From: Hymenopellis radicata
Taxonomy: Eukaryota > Basidiomycota > Agaricomycetes > Agaricales > Physalacriaceae
Direction of reading: 5' to 3'
Assembly (NCBI GenBank): GCA_015501595.1
Contig: JADNRX010000020.1
Location: forward strand, 186,001 to 250,000
Length of the DNA: 64,000 bases
The translations under genes were made by a program, and so were the position numbers. Below are positions 1-11,290 of the stretch, piece after piece. The notes beneath the pieces were generated by a model. It made no database searches and had not been told where the DNA came from. It worked only from the letters and a program-made list of their open reading frames with translations. Numbering within the stretch: the first letter of the stretch is position 1; each line of letters opens with the position of its first letter.

Positions 1-1425
1 CTCCCAACTGTAGCACTCCTATACATAATCATCAGCCTCAGCCGTGCAACGCCACATCGAACTTACTACACAGTCATCCTCAAATGCGGCCTTGGGAACT
101 TCTCTACCTTCCTCAAGGCTTGGTGGCCACGGGTCCGACAAGACCTTCTCTATCACAGTAACTATTGGATGAGTACGAATATCAACCGACCAAGAGAGGT
201 TCGAAACCGTGTCGTACACGATTGATTTACCCAAATGACACCTATTTTGAACTAATGAGTAGGGAATACCGCGAAGATTCTAGACTGACCGTGCTTCCAT
301 CGCGTACCCACCAAGAGCACAGGATGATAATACACCATTGCAAGCTCCCATTGCTATAGGATCGGCCGTGTGGTATACGTGCGTAATGTGTTGAGTTGAA
401 GGGGGGGATGGTAAATGCAAACGTCTAGAAGCCATCCTCTCGCCGGGTGCTTCGAAGGCCACGACTGGAGCTCCAAAGGTTACTCCTACAAGACTAGCCA
501 AGGCTCCCCCAAGCGAATGGCCGATAACCCAGATGTTGGATTCCGGATACATATATGTCAAGTTATTATAAAGGTTCTGCGGATTGTCAGAAGGATCGGG
601 ATCGACACAAGAGGGGTGCTGACCGTTCCAATAGGATAAAATAGACTGTCTTCAATCAAGGCAGTTTCTAAGCAGTCCCGGTCGCACTTCCACCCGCCCC
701 TATAACACCCACAGACGGTCGTCCATGTCCAGTCTACGCGAGCACAGCAGCAGCTAAAGAGCAAGTTGTCGTTGAGTTTGTCCTTCTTGACTGTCGGTCC
801 GCCACCTCCAAAGACGCCTGCCGAGGTGCCCTTGATGCTGAGAACGACCGTCTTGTTATCAGGTGTAGCGAACACTTGGCCTCTGAAGCCGTCATCATCT
901 GGTTCCCAGCCAAAAGGGTATGTCTATCGATTATTTCAGTTGCCACATAGACTGCAATATCACAGAAAGACGTACCGACGACCAATTCCCACCAAGATCA
1001 TACCAGCCATTCTCGTCAGGCTCGAGATATGCGTTGTTGGACATCTTAGCCAGTGTGAGCAGCACCTCTCTATTCTCTACATCGGGGCCTAGGACCTCGT
1101 CCTCTTCCCAGTTCAGACTCTCGCTCTGACCGAACCGCAAGGAGCGCAATCTCGCATCGGAAAATGCATTAAAGGACGGCGGTCGATGGGCATATATGCG
1201 CCTCGTCGCTACGCTGTATGCGGTCTCGTACTCCCCATCGCCTACCAGCGTCCTGCTGTGGTTCAACCGCGGCTTATAGTCGGAGAATACAACCCGCGAG
1301 CTCGGAGAGACAGCATGCAAATGGCGCAGCTCAAAGCGCAGAGATTGTTGGCTGCTCGTCGGCGGCGACGGCGTCAAGACGTTAAGCAAAGTGAGAACGA
1401 GGTTCGTGAGCGCTGTTGGCAACAT
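1..1425 (-). CDS. ATG15: ATG15-type vacuolar phospholipase/lipase, 5' part, cut by left window edge
   Basis: Class 3 lipase that in fungi breaks down autophagic bodies and membranes in the vacuole. Exons fitted: 1425-976, 923-624, 576-290, 241-67 and 18-1 (continues outside). All four introns (47-52 nt) keep phase. The start is the ATG followed by LPTALTNLVLTLLNVL, a hydrophobic signal anchor expected for a single-pass protein delivered through the ER. Further on come YDLGGNW, PFGWEPDDDGFRG, the Cys-rich FSCCCARVDWTW, then the nucleophile elbow GHSLGGALASL (catalytic Ser) and the ATG15-specific GYAMEARCHLGKS. Splicing 66-19 restores DCVECYSW, matching the conserved Cys/Trp tail of the family; without that intron the frame stops at once. 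The C-terminal Ser/Thr-rich tail lies outside the window. No break was seen. Confidence 0.93.
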
Positions 1426-1726
1426 CGACGAGGGTATGTTATGGTAGCAGCATAAGTGGTGACGACCGCAGCGCGTACTCGTCACGTCCCAGTACCCACG
1501 CCGATCTCGCCATTTCGGGCGAGATCGGTAACGCGCCAAGACTTTTCCATCTTATGGAAAGTTGAGTATCGAGATCATGTGTGAATATCGCGACTGCCAC
1601 GGAGCCTTCAATTGTTTGTATCTCTTCTTCAATTATTATCAGAATGCACACAGCGGATACAGTAAGGCTCCAATGGTCACTTCCAGCGCGTGCATCAAAT
1701 CCCAGTTTCACCACCCCAACAAGGCG

Positions 1727-3395
1727 CAATGGCCATTGATCAAGAGACCCCAACATTCCGAATTCCAGACGTGAGCGAGCGACTCTAGCGGAAGGAGAGA
1801 ACGCCACGTTGCGCAAGTCGAGGGAGAACAAGTCGTATGTTCGCCGCGTCGTTCGGATAACTCGTCTCGGTAATCCTATCCCCCTCCCAGTTCTCGAAGT
1901 GTATTCTGTGGACGTCCCGATAGACATCGCGGGAAAGGACTTCATCGACCATTCCCCATACCTCAGCAACTTCTTCGACATCCAAGAGGTGGACAGTGAA
2001 CGTCAATTCTTTACAATGGACCTCCACAACTTCCCGGAAGGTCGCCACCCACCACAGCAGGATTGTTCGCACTGATAGGACATTCGTGCCTGCCATATAG
2101 GGATATTCACCATCTTGCCGGACGGTTAAGAAGAGGTGATGAGAATGAATATAATTTAGGGGTAGGACGGCCCAATTCTTGTCGATCTCCGGCTGGTCTA
2201 GATAACTTTAGCATGGTTCATCATCAAGCAATATTACGACGTACAAGAACTCAGAAACTCGAATGTGAATGATTCAAGTTTCACGGTAGGGAATTTGCCT
2301 TCGTCCAAAATCTTGCACCAGGTATTTAATGTTGAGGGGAGCCTCAATCCGTCATCCACAGAGACCTCAAAGCACTTCAAGTTCGGTAGGTATGACGACC
2401 AGACACAGACCTCCTCCCACATATGAGACAGATGGAAACCAAGGCGCAAGAATTCGACAGATGGGAAGGAGAGAGTCTCTGTCACCGTATAAATGAAGCA
2501 AAACGGATTCCACACATCAAGCGTCAAACGCTGGATACCACCTTCCTTCAACAAGCCGCCAAGAGTCGAGAAGGTGGTGGACTCGCAAGGACCGCTGAGT
2601 ATGAGCTCAGTGACCGGAGAAGTATGAATGAATGTAGAAATGGATGTGAGGAATGGTTGATTAACCTCGTGGTAAGCACCTTCGTCGTCAGGCCAAACGT
2701 TGGGGCCAAAGGTGGCTTCCACCAAAGTGACATTTGTGAGGAGGGAAAACAGGGCATCAAGGCAAGCCACGTAGACAGCCGTTGGATATGGTTCGTCATA
2801 GTGGTCCCTGTTCTTTGCAGAGACAGTAATGTCTCGCGTGAACGCTGCAAGATGGGGAGAGGATCTGAAGCACGAAAGAAGCCTCCTCAGGTCTGGATAT
2901 CCAGAAACTCGGACGCAGCGAAATAGTACGCGTTGGCTGGAGTGAGCCCATGCTCTGCATACAAGCGCGCAATTTCGGAGAGTAATATCATCGGATCCAG
3001 AAGTCGATGTAAGGCATCGCAGGATAAGGTCAACAAGTTCCTGCGGTACGATAGGCTCTGCAGAGCTTCGGAGACCTGGTTGGCGTTTTCGATCAATACT
3101 AATAGTTGGAATACATCGAATCTACACTCACTGCTGTATGCGAACAGGTTTCTGTCGGCTCTATTGAGTGACATGGGCTTGGAGGTCGATGGAGGTTGCG
3201 TTGATAACTGAGATTGAAATGAGATCAAGCAGCATCCTGCCGATGCGCGGCAAGAGGCGCATTTACCTCGTTCCCTCTGCAATCAATTCGTCTCCTCAAC
3301 ATCCTATGCGATCACCGACGTCTCTTCCCTCGTCACAGGGCACGAGGACCCGCGCTCCAACCAGCGGGTTTTTCGCGACAGTCAAATATATCTGC
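1727..3395. repeat. Direct segmental duplication, unit 1 (partner 6226-7840)
   Basis: About 1.6 kb including a whole F-box gene and short flanks is repeated in the same orientation 4.5 kb downstream. On the gene's 3' side the match starts at ATGGCCATTGATCAAGAGAC; upstream it includes CCTCGTTCCCTCTGCAAT and CACGAGGACCCGCGCTCCAA. Copies differ by scattered substitutions and in-frame length changes. Confidence 0.88.
1785..3174 (-). CDS. F-box protein, tandem copy 1 (422 aa)
   Basis: Substrate-receptor-type F-box protein of the large expanded Agaricomycete family; the target is unknown. Exons 3174-3132, 3057-2245 and 2197-1785 give 423 codons with stop, without internal stops. The first exon encodes only MSLNRADRNLFAYS, then the F-box begins (PQELVDLILRCL ... 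ALVCRAW). The rest is an irregular leucine-rich region and the tail VLPRLAQRGVLSFR. The start is placed by the gtgagt donor, which gives the correct phase and is conserved in the second copy. It lies 360 bp upstream of ATG15 on the same strand. Compared with copy 2 it has a few extra residues (for example NVWPDDEGAY). Skp1 binding is assumed from the family. Confidence 0.82.
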
Positions 3396-3713
3396 AGAGC
3401 TATTCAATTGGACAAGGTTTCGGAGGAGCTCGTCACCCAAGGGGCTATACCGAGTTTGTTTGCGCGCTCTGTCCTCAGGCCTCAATACGCGACCGTGCTG
3501 GGGTCGATTCCTTTCCTTTTACCTAGGTGCCCATACAACCTGTCGATGTCATCCAATGAAATGCGTTTCTAGTATCCCATTTTCGTCATTTCCCGACCCG
3601 TTCGCGATATCTACTTACGAATACCGTACCCCGCACGGTAATGAACATCTCGTAACTTGAAGGTATAAAGGACGCCCATAACTTGTGTTCACTATCCGCA
3701 CTGCTAAAGAAAC

Positions 3714-4260
3714 ATGTCTCCTACTTAGACCAAACTTCTTATACTGGGCGCCGTAAGAATGATTGTTCAGTTTCAGTTTTTGTTTCTTTACTGTTGCAGG
3801 TTACATTGGCGGAAGCGTTCTACTTCGTGCTCTTGAGCGCCCGAGTCTCAAAGTCACCGCTCTTGTCCGGAGCGCAGACAAGGCTCAGAAGCTGAAGACA
3901 CTAATCCACGACGTGAACGTTATCGAAGGGACGCCCGCTAACGCCAGCCTGCTTAAAGAACTTATCAAGGATACGGATGTGATCATTGACACTGTGAGCC
4001 TCATTCTGAATTGGCGGCGAGGACGCACAGAAGATTGAGAAGCGACCGCTTACCAAGGCTGAGTTCGATATATTCTTCCCTGGGGAGATGGTGAGTATCT
4101 ATCATATCGGTCTTGCGCGAGTACGATATTGATGTGATGGTTAAGGCGGTGTATATCACTGGATTGAGTGCTAACACGCGCTGCGTGGGTACCAGAGGGG
4201 GCTCCTACCAGAGGTGTTGAAGCGGTGGAGAAATGGGTCGAAGAAACGTCGCGTGCTATA
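3714..4260 (+). pseudogene. NmrA-like NAD(P)-binding gene, decayed
   Basis: Remnant of an NmrA/isoflavone-reductase-like Rossmann protein. The start ATG lies about 50 bp after a TATAAAG box (3663). Codon 5 is TAG, where relatives I know have a sense codon before TKLLILGA. The first junction then reads LGA straight onto YIGGSVLLRALERP, lacking about four bases of the glycine loop (LGATGYIGG expected). Later pieces are recognisable but out of phase: LVRSADKAQKL, LIKDTDVIIDTV, then KIEKRPLTKAEFDIFFPGEM and GVEAVEKWVEETSRAITLSQ. A stop, a phase loss and several frame changes make a functional product very unlikely. Confidence 0.78.
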
Positions 4261-6225
4261 ACTCTCTCTCAGTAATGTGTACCACGGAAGTGTTGTATCT
4301 TGTTATTTTGTGTTAGCCTTCTGGCTTTCAAGCAACTGCCAAGCGATGTTAAGACTCATTTCAGAGAAGGTCAGGTCGCAGCGGGAGCGATGTTCGGTAT
4401 GCATATACACTAACTAGCTCTATGGACACCGCTAACGCACCGCATGAACATCTTCCACCTTAAAATGCTTGGAAACAACGGGAAAATGGAGATGTCTGAA
4501 CTGTGGCGCGATCACGTGCTCCCTACCTCCCGTTTTGGACGTCCGTTCCTGGTTCGTTTTGAGGCGCGGGAATGGAAGCTTCGAGTAAATGATAGCCCTA
4601 TTGCTACCAAGGGTAAGCCATTGTTGTGTTGACCTGTAATAACTCTTAACAAACCAAAAACTACTACGAAACGATGGCAGGTGATTCCTTATGGCAATGT
4701 ACAACAATGAGACTGATAAAAGTCCACGAGCTCTTGCGCACCCGCACTAGCGAACAATGGAAGACAAACGACAGTCCCCACCTTTGACTGCCGGCTCCTT
4801 GCCGCGCCTGAACAAATGCACATTACTTATCTCCATTCCGAGCACAACAAGCACTGTCACCGTCAAATCATACATAAAGCCTCCTGCGCTGCTCATTTCT
4901 CCTCAGTGAATCCCTTCATCATCTCCCAGCCAATGGGGTTTCCCTTGCGGAGGGGCGGGGTTTCCACTCTGCACGCGCCTCACGTTCTAACCTTCGAGCG
5001 GTTGCGGGCCTATGATCTGCACGTAGGCGTTCGTAACTGCGTTACATCGGAGGTACCGTGTCGTCGACGCTGGCTGTGGACCCTCTCGTGGGGTCTTACG
5101 GCTAGGTAGCGTGTGCTCCTTCTTTGAGCGTTACTTGCGCCCTCGGGAATCAGGCGATAAAAAGCCCTCTCGATGTCAGTACTGTAGCAGCAGGCCGTCC
5201 GTCTGTGTGCCAGTGCAGTGCAAAGCTCTTTTCTTCCATGGTTCATCTTCAAGCGGACGACGATGCGATGAAAGTGAGTCGATCTAATGCCAGTCTCAAC
5301 ACCCAGCACTAACTAGATCCCAACAGTATCACGCCTGTATCCCGCCACATTTTGAACAGAGACAAACCCCGCTTCGGCGACCGCTATCATGCCTCTTGTT
5401 CTAAGTACGTCGCCACATTTTGCAGAGCCACAATTCGCTGATTCCGCCTATTTATAGGTAGACCGGCTTTGATAGGCGCTATGGGATCGGAAAGCGTCAA
5501 GAGCCTGCAAGGTGCGAGTCCAAGGTAGGGCCACCAAGGTACGTACCCGGAGAATGCGTGCTCCCTTGTGGGCTCCGGGCTTAAGACCTGCGGGTCGAAC
5601 TAAAGCACGCCTTTCTTTCCCTCCGACGTTGATGGCCTGTGTCCTTGTAGCTGCTGTTAGATCCGGTACTCATGTTACGTAGCAGGCGCGCAGAAGGAAA
5701 ATTGTTCGAAAGGTCTATTGCAATATGGTGTACAGCGTATGAGGAACAGAACTACAAGTCAGGAGTCGGTGTATCGGGCACAGCGGTAGTGCTTACACTA
5801 GGTGACGCGTCTGTGTGTGGAATGATATACAACAACGCTTGATACAATGGAACTGTGGGATGCCCACGGAATGCGAGCGGCTATGTCGCCATGAATCAAG
5901 ATGTGTTAGCCTGGCGAAGAGAACGTGTTGCCTTCGCGTGGAATGAGCACATTGCAGTGCTGAGATGTGATGAACCGTGAAAACTAGCTTTGAAGGGGAG
6001 GCATGGCGGTAGAGAGGATGGGCATGTTGTTATATGCGGCGGTAGCGCGCGATCGAACATTCGCACGAAGCGGCGCATTGGGCGCAGGGTTTATTGGACA
6101 GATCTGGACGTTCGCCTTCCATACAGGCAGTGGAAGAAGCAGCTTTGTGATGGACTCACGGTTAAAACGCGGCAGCCTGGTTGATATACGCATAACACGC
6201 GCCTGTACGAATTTCTAGCAACAAG
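4261..6225. other. Gene-poor stretch, no recognisable gene
   Basis: No protein family was recognised on either strand. Two weak traces: a 62-codon ORF at 4444-4632 (+) that may be debris related to the preceding pseudogene, and a spliceable start at about 5390-5510 (+) reading MPLVLS then RPALIGAMGSESVKSLQ, which has no continuation I can follow. The rest looks like decayed intergenic DNA between the two F-box copies. Confidence 0.5.
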
Positions 6226-7840
6226 GCGAGATGGCCATTGATCAAGAGACCCCAACATTCCGGTCTCCAGACGTGAGCACTCTATCGGAAGGAGAGGACG
6301 TCACGTTGGGCAAGTCGAGGGAGAACAAGTCGTATGTTCGCCGCGTCGCTCGGATGACTCGTCTCGGTGATCCTATCCCCCACCCAGTTCTCGAAGTGGA
6401 TTCTGTGGACCTCCCGATAGACATCGCGGGAAAGAACTTCATCGAGCATTCCCCATACCTCAGCAACTTCTGCAACATCCAAGAGGTGGACAGTGAACGT
6501 CAATTCCTTACAATGGACCTCCACAACTTCCCGAAAGGTCTCCACCCACCACAGCAGGATTGTTCGCACTGATAGGACATTCGTGCCTGCCATATATCGA
6601 TGTAGACGACCTTTCCGGACGGTTAAGAAGAGGTGATGAGAATGAATATGATTTAGGGATAGGATGGGCCAATGATGCTGGATATACGGCCGGTCTAGGT
6701 AAGTTTAGCATGGTTGATCATCAAGCAATTACGACGTACTAGAACTCCCAAACTCGAATGTGAATGATTCAAGTTTCACGGTAGGGAATTTGCCTTCGTC
6801 CAAAATCTTGCACCAGGCAGTTAACGAGGAGAGAGCGAAAGCATCCAACACAGAGACCTCAAAGCACTTCAAGTTCGGTAGGTATGACGACCAGACACAG
6901 ACCTCCTCCCACAAGCACGACAGCGCACTAAGGCGCAAGAATTCGACAGATGGGAAAAAGAGAGTCTCCGTCACCGTATTAATGTGGCCATACGCATCCC
7001 ATCCATCAAGCGTCAAACGCTTGATACTACTTTCCTTCAACAAGCCGCTGAGAGTCGAGAAGGAGGCAGACTCGCACTCATCGGTGAGTATGAGCTCAGT
7101 GACCGGAGAAGTATGAATGAATGTATTAATAGATGCGAGGAATGCTTGATTAACCTCGTCGTCAAAGTCGATCGGGCCAAAGCTGGCTTCCACCAAAGTG
7201 ACATTTGTGAGGAGGGGGAACAAGGCATCAAGACAAGCCCTGTACGGTTCATACAGCTCGTAGTCCGGGTCACATGAATCGATAGTAATGTCTCGCGTGA
7301 ACGGTGCAAGATGGGGAGAGGATCTGAAGCAAGAAAGAAGCCCGCTCATGTCTGGATATCCAGAAACTCGGACGCAGCGAAATAGTACGCTTTGGCTGGA
7401 GTGAGCCCATGCTCTGCATACAAGCGCGCAATTTCGGAGAGTAATATCATTGGATCCAGAAGTCGACGTAAGGCATCGGAGGATAAGGTCAACAAGTTCC
7501 TGCGGTATGATCACTGCAGAGCTTTGTAGACCTGATCAGCGTGTTCGATTAACAATAGTTAGACTACGTCGAATCTACACTCACTGTTGTATTCGAAAAG
7601 GTTCCTGTCGTCTCTATAGAGTGACATGCGATTGGACGTCGATGGAGGTTGGGATCATGTTACAACTGAGATTGAGATGAGCACGCTGCCGATGCTCGGC
7701 AAGAGGCGCGTCTGCCTCGTTCCCTCTGCAATGAGTTCGTCTCCTCAACATCCTATGCGCTCACCGAGGCCTCTTCCCTCATCGCAGGGCACGAGGACCC
7801 GCGCTCCAACCGGCGGGTTTCTCCCGACAGTCAAATACCT
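6226..7840. repeat. Direct segmental duplication, unit 2 (partner 1727-3395)
   Basis: Second copy of the F-box segment, same orientation, including both the 3' flank (ATGGCCATTGATCAAGAGAC) and the 5' flank. Homology ends near 7840; beyond it the sequence is unrelated to the region downstream of 3395. Confidence 0.88.
6282..7627 (-). CDS. F-box protein, tandem copy 2 (409 aa)
   Basis: Paralogue of the gene at 1785-3174 with the same three-exon structure: 7627-7585, 7513-6740, 6694-6282 (410 codons with stop). It begins MSLYRDDRNLFEYN. The codon across the first junction is A|TG (Met) here and A|AG (Lys) in copy 1, which supports the shared junction. The F-box core PQELVDLILRCL and ALVCRAW, the leucine-rich middle and the tail LVLPRLAQRDVLSFR are all present. 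The differences are mostly substitutions and small in-frame indels and no stop has appeared, so both copies may be expressed. The substrate cannot be predicted. Confidence 0.82.
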
Positions 7841-8738
7841 GGGGAGATCTCATTGCTATTTAATTCGACAAGATTCCGGATCCCGTCATCCCAGCGGAAC
7901 GTATGTAGCTTGGCAACGGCTATCTCGAGTTCTTAGCACGGCAAAGTTTCGAACAAGTGCTTTTTCTCATGCAGTACTTCCTATCCAGTGTCTCTCGGGG
8001 ACATGGACATACTGGCATGCGTCGTTCACGTTTTACTTCCCTCTTCTCAACTTCTGTCTGGGATCACTGCTTACAAGATGCCTCCACGTAGCTTACCAGT
8101 TATCTCGAGTGTTTGGCGGAAGGCTTGAATGCACACCTTTTTTGCGCTCGAGTGCAGTGGCTTCATTTTCAAGGGAAACCATGCCATTCAAAAGTTGTAT
8201 TTCTTTTTCTTACTGTCCACTCTTGCAGGCAGCACTTAAGCCCTGGTACCGTCCCCGTATGTAGCCTAGCGAGCTGACTGGGATATGGCACGATGGAACT
8301 CCGATGATTTTCTGTCTCTCTTCATGCAGGTGACATGTCAAACTCTCCAACCATTGTAACCGACAGGCCCAAAAGTCTCCCTCGTAGCTCACCGGCTACA
8401 TAGAGATCATTGGGGTTTTCAATTCGCTTTCCGATCGATCAAGGCTGTTGCGTTTCTCTCAAGTTTCTCTTCCCAAGCATTCGTTTATCCCCAACGTCTC
8501 CGAGGTAGCTCACTATCGAGATTCGTTCGAAGTCATTGTCTAAAGTTTTGAGTGTTCCTCTGTCCAATTTGGCGTTCCTCTGTCCAATTTGGCGTTCCAC
8601 GCACTTGAGGATGCTTCGTTCATGGTGCGGTCCTGTACTACTGAATAAAGACTGCTAATTGAACCACTTACCATGCTTACTGGCTATCTCGAGACGATCC
8701 GACGAAGACAGGCGAAGATATTTTTTGTACATCTTATA
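7841..8738. other. Non-coding stretch
   Basis: No gene recognised. It contains a short tandem repeat (8554-8593) and several recurring fragments such as TAGCT(T/C)AC and TATCTCGAG without an obvious frame. Confidence 0.5.
8554..8600. repeat. 20-bp tandem repeat, two full units
   Basis: The unit GTTCCTCTGTCCAATTTGGC occurs at 8554-8573 and 8574-8593, followed by a partial third unit. Confidence 0.95.
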
Positions 8739-9421
8739 CAGTCATGTACCAATCAACGGGACAGCCAATTAAAGATCGTGCCCGGAACCTACTATATAAT
8801 GTTTGGAATGCGTGCTGGGCTGCTTAGTCTATAGAATACAGGTACTCTACTTGATTCTACGTAGAAATACGAGCACCCCGACATCTATAGAAGCTGACGG
8901 AGAATAAAGTACTGTAATAAGCCTTATCGGGATGGGACCACTCAACAGGACAGCGTAACATCACACTGATATGCCTTATGTGGACGGGCGGCACCATCGG
9001 ATCTACTCTGTTTAGCTCGTAGCTAGTGAGATGACGTCATGGGCCCGTCGCTCCTTTGGGTCAGTGTGACATATTTCTGTAGATGGCTTCGAGATATGCT
9101 CGATAACCGTTCCTCCTTGCTCAAATAATATCATGTAGGCCTTAGCTGGTGTAGTTTCAGTATACCTTTGAAATGACAGGTTTTTTTTTGCAGATTCAAT
9201 GCTCGAAAGGAGCCAGAATCCATCATCTGTCAAAATTTCACTCATTTTTGGAGAGCACAGAGCTCTTGTTCACTGCGACAGCCTCGGAGGACAAGTATTA
9301 TAGCACTGTACATCATTCATTGTCATCTGCTAAGAACTCCGAGCCCAATTTGAGCCTGTGCCGCGGTTCCGAGCCGTTTGTCCCGTTGACGGGTCCTGTC
9401 CCGTTGATTGGTACATGACTG
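8739..9421. mobile_element. 683-bp TA-flanked inverted-repeat element (MITE-like)
   Basis: Both ends carry the same 26-bp inverted repeat without mismatch (starts CAGTCATGTACCAATCAACG; the right end is its reverse complement, 9396-9421). Each end is bordered by TA (8737-8738 and 9422-9423), the target duplication expected of Tc1/mariner-type transposition. There is no transposase-sized frame inside; the longest ORFs are under 90 codons. It is best read as a non-autonomous element. Its family cannot be named from the sequence alone. Confidence 0.8.
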
Positions 9422-9589
9422 TACTCTTTTGCTGGAGTGGCCGCTCAGAACTCGTTTCCGGGTTGCCTTGATCATGAGGCCGGTCAACATTATTGGCTTA
9501 ACTCGCTCTCCCAACTTGAGGTAAATGCATGTCATATCATATTGTACGTAGAATAACGGGGGCATAAAAGGTCGTAAACTGACTACTAT

Positions 9590-11290
9590 CTACACATAGT
9601 TCTTTGCACGTATTGTCGCTCCATTAGAGCCTAGAGAATAAGCAATGTGTCCAGTGGTATAACTACAATTCTCCGCATCACGAGCGCAAATTACAGAAAT
9701 CTGAACGTCCAATCCTTGCGCCTTCATCAACTTCCATCTCAGCAAGTTGTCCTTCCCAGGTGAAATGCTCCAACCTCGAAGCGAAGCAGCAACGTACACA
9801 CGAATCCACTTGAGAACAGAACGTCTAGCGTCGACCATGTTGACCAACGCGTCACGCCAAAAAGCGATGGGGAAACCTGATCTTGCGCTTCCCTCAAATG
9901 CAACGATCATAAAGTCGGTCAACTTGGGGATGAGCACCTGGGTTTTAATCGTATCCAGGACCTCGACCAGGATTCCGTCCATGGGCTGGTCCCATATCTC
10001 TTTGACCCAAATGCTCAGCTTCTCTAATTCGGGCATGGACTTCAAGAGCTCGACGAAAGCCAGCGGCTGAAAGGAACACTCATTCATGGCGAGGCTTCGT
10101 AGATGACAACCAGACCGATCTACAAGACAATGGATGGCGCGAATAATGGAACCGTCGTTGGTTCGGGAATGAGGGAAGACAGTGACATCTGCCAACTTGG
10201 GCGCTACGAGCATGTCGAGGAGTTCGGCGTCCCGCGAGGCCAGTCGCTCTAGGGATGGGAGCCTCAGCAACGGATACGCCGCCCCAGCACGCGCAAAACG
10301 ATACTCGCCCGGTGCAGACAAGTCCAATACCCTGAGCATGTTCATGCCCACCAAAGCGCGATTGGCGTGATGGTCGATCGGAGACACGCGCAGCTTCGCG
10401 CTACTCCAGAGCTCGGAGTAATGCGTAAGGTGCGCCGGGAGGTGGAAGATATGGCTGTCGACCTGAAGCGTGACGCGTCGGAGCCTGGGCGCAACAGCAA
10501 AGGCCGGCATCCCACTGACAACCAGACCGACTCCCGCGCGCGCTGCAGCATCCGGCGGTATCGGCGCTCTGATCTCGACGGCCTCCAAGCGGGGAACGCG
10601 GCCGCGTACGCGCGTAAGCCACGTGATAGTCTCGTACTCCACAAGACGGAAGTTCACAGCCTTCCAAAGCTTGCTGAGTGTCAAAATCCCCGCAAAGAGG
10701 TCTCGATGGGCGACGGTAGGCGCCGCCTCGTAGCGAATGGACAATGGGCGCAACGCCGCCAGATAAACGACGAGTTTCAGCAACACGACAGCTTTGGGAC
10801 CGACGGGGGAGGCGGGTATGTGGAAGCGGGTCCACAGGTCGGGAGAGTCCCGGACGATTGAGGCCCATCTCGCGCAGACTCGTGAAAGAAGCCACGGCCC
10901 GCTCCCCATAGAGTTCAGGGTGAATTCGTCAAAGACGTTCTCAAAAACCTTCAGAAGCAGTTCGGTGGGGAGGCTGTGGATGGAACGGGGCGCCTTGAAA
11001 GTGACTCTGCGAGTCTGATTCAAGGGCAGTATATCAGTCGAGAGGGAGGCCTGTAGGCAAAGGCGGCGGCGGGCCTCCATGAGACCGAGTGAGTCGATCT
11101 GGCTGGGATTTATACCGGGGCGCATGACAGCATGGAAGGCCTGTACCAGGCCCTGTCGCGTTACTTGTCCAAGGTCCAGAGGACCAAGGGCGTCAGACGC
11201 ACGTTGATCAGGCGGTAGTTCAACGATAGACGGAAAGTGCATGATTAGCGCATGCTCGGATTCGTCGGGGCACGTCATGTTTGCTGCCAT
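9590..11290 (-). CDS. F-box protein, single exon (566 aa)
   Basis: One uninterrupted frame from ATG to TAG. After about 100 residues the F-box reads LPTELLLKVFENVFDE ... LLSRVCARWASIVRDSPDLW, the classic Agaricomycete F-box pattern. A long leucine-rich region follows (LEAVEIRAP, MLRVLDLSAP, LPSLERLASRD, MPELEKLSIWV). This is the solo, intronless type of F-box protein. It is not closely similar to the tandem pair at 1.8-7.6 kb. It probably acts as an SCF ubiquitin-ligase adaptor; the target is unknown. The 5' ATG is the first in frame. Confidence 0.88.
   Translation of the reverse strand: MAANMTCPDESEHALIMHFPSIVELPPDQRASDALGPLDLGQVTRQGLVQAFHAVMRPGINPSQIDSLGLMEARRRLCLQASLSTDILPLNQTRRVTFKAPRSIHSLPTELLLKVFENVFDEFTLNSMGSGPWLLSRVCARWASIVRDSPDLWTRFHIPASPVGPKAVVLLKLVVYLAALRPLSIRYEAAPTVAHRDLFAGILTLSKLWKAVNFRLVEYETITWLTRVRGRVPRLEAVEIRAPIPPDAAARAGVGLVVSGMPAFAVAPRLRRVTLQVDSHIFHLPAHLTHYSELWSSAKLRVSPIDHHANRALVGMNMLRVLDLSAPGEYRFARAGAAYPLLRLPSLERLASRDAELLDMLVAPKLADVTVFPHSRTNDGSIIRAIHCLVDRSGCHLRSLAMNECSFQPLAFVELLKSMPELEKLSIWVKEIWDQPMDGILVEVLDTIKTQVLIPKLTDFMIVAFEGSARSGFPIAFWRDALVNMVDARRSVLKWIRVYVAASLRGWSISPGKDNLLRWKLMKAQGLDVQISVICARDAENCSYTTGHIAYSLGSNGATIRAKNYV

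Noticed and set aside
8554..8600. Possible CRISPR-like repeat
   Set aside because: Two adjacent 20-bp units without spacers in a eukaryotic genome; simple tandem duplication.
10367..10861. 164-codon frames on both strands
   Set aside because: Shadows within the GC-rich single-exon F-box gene.
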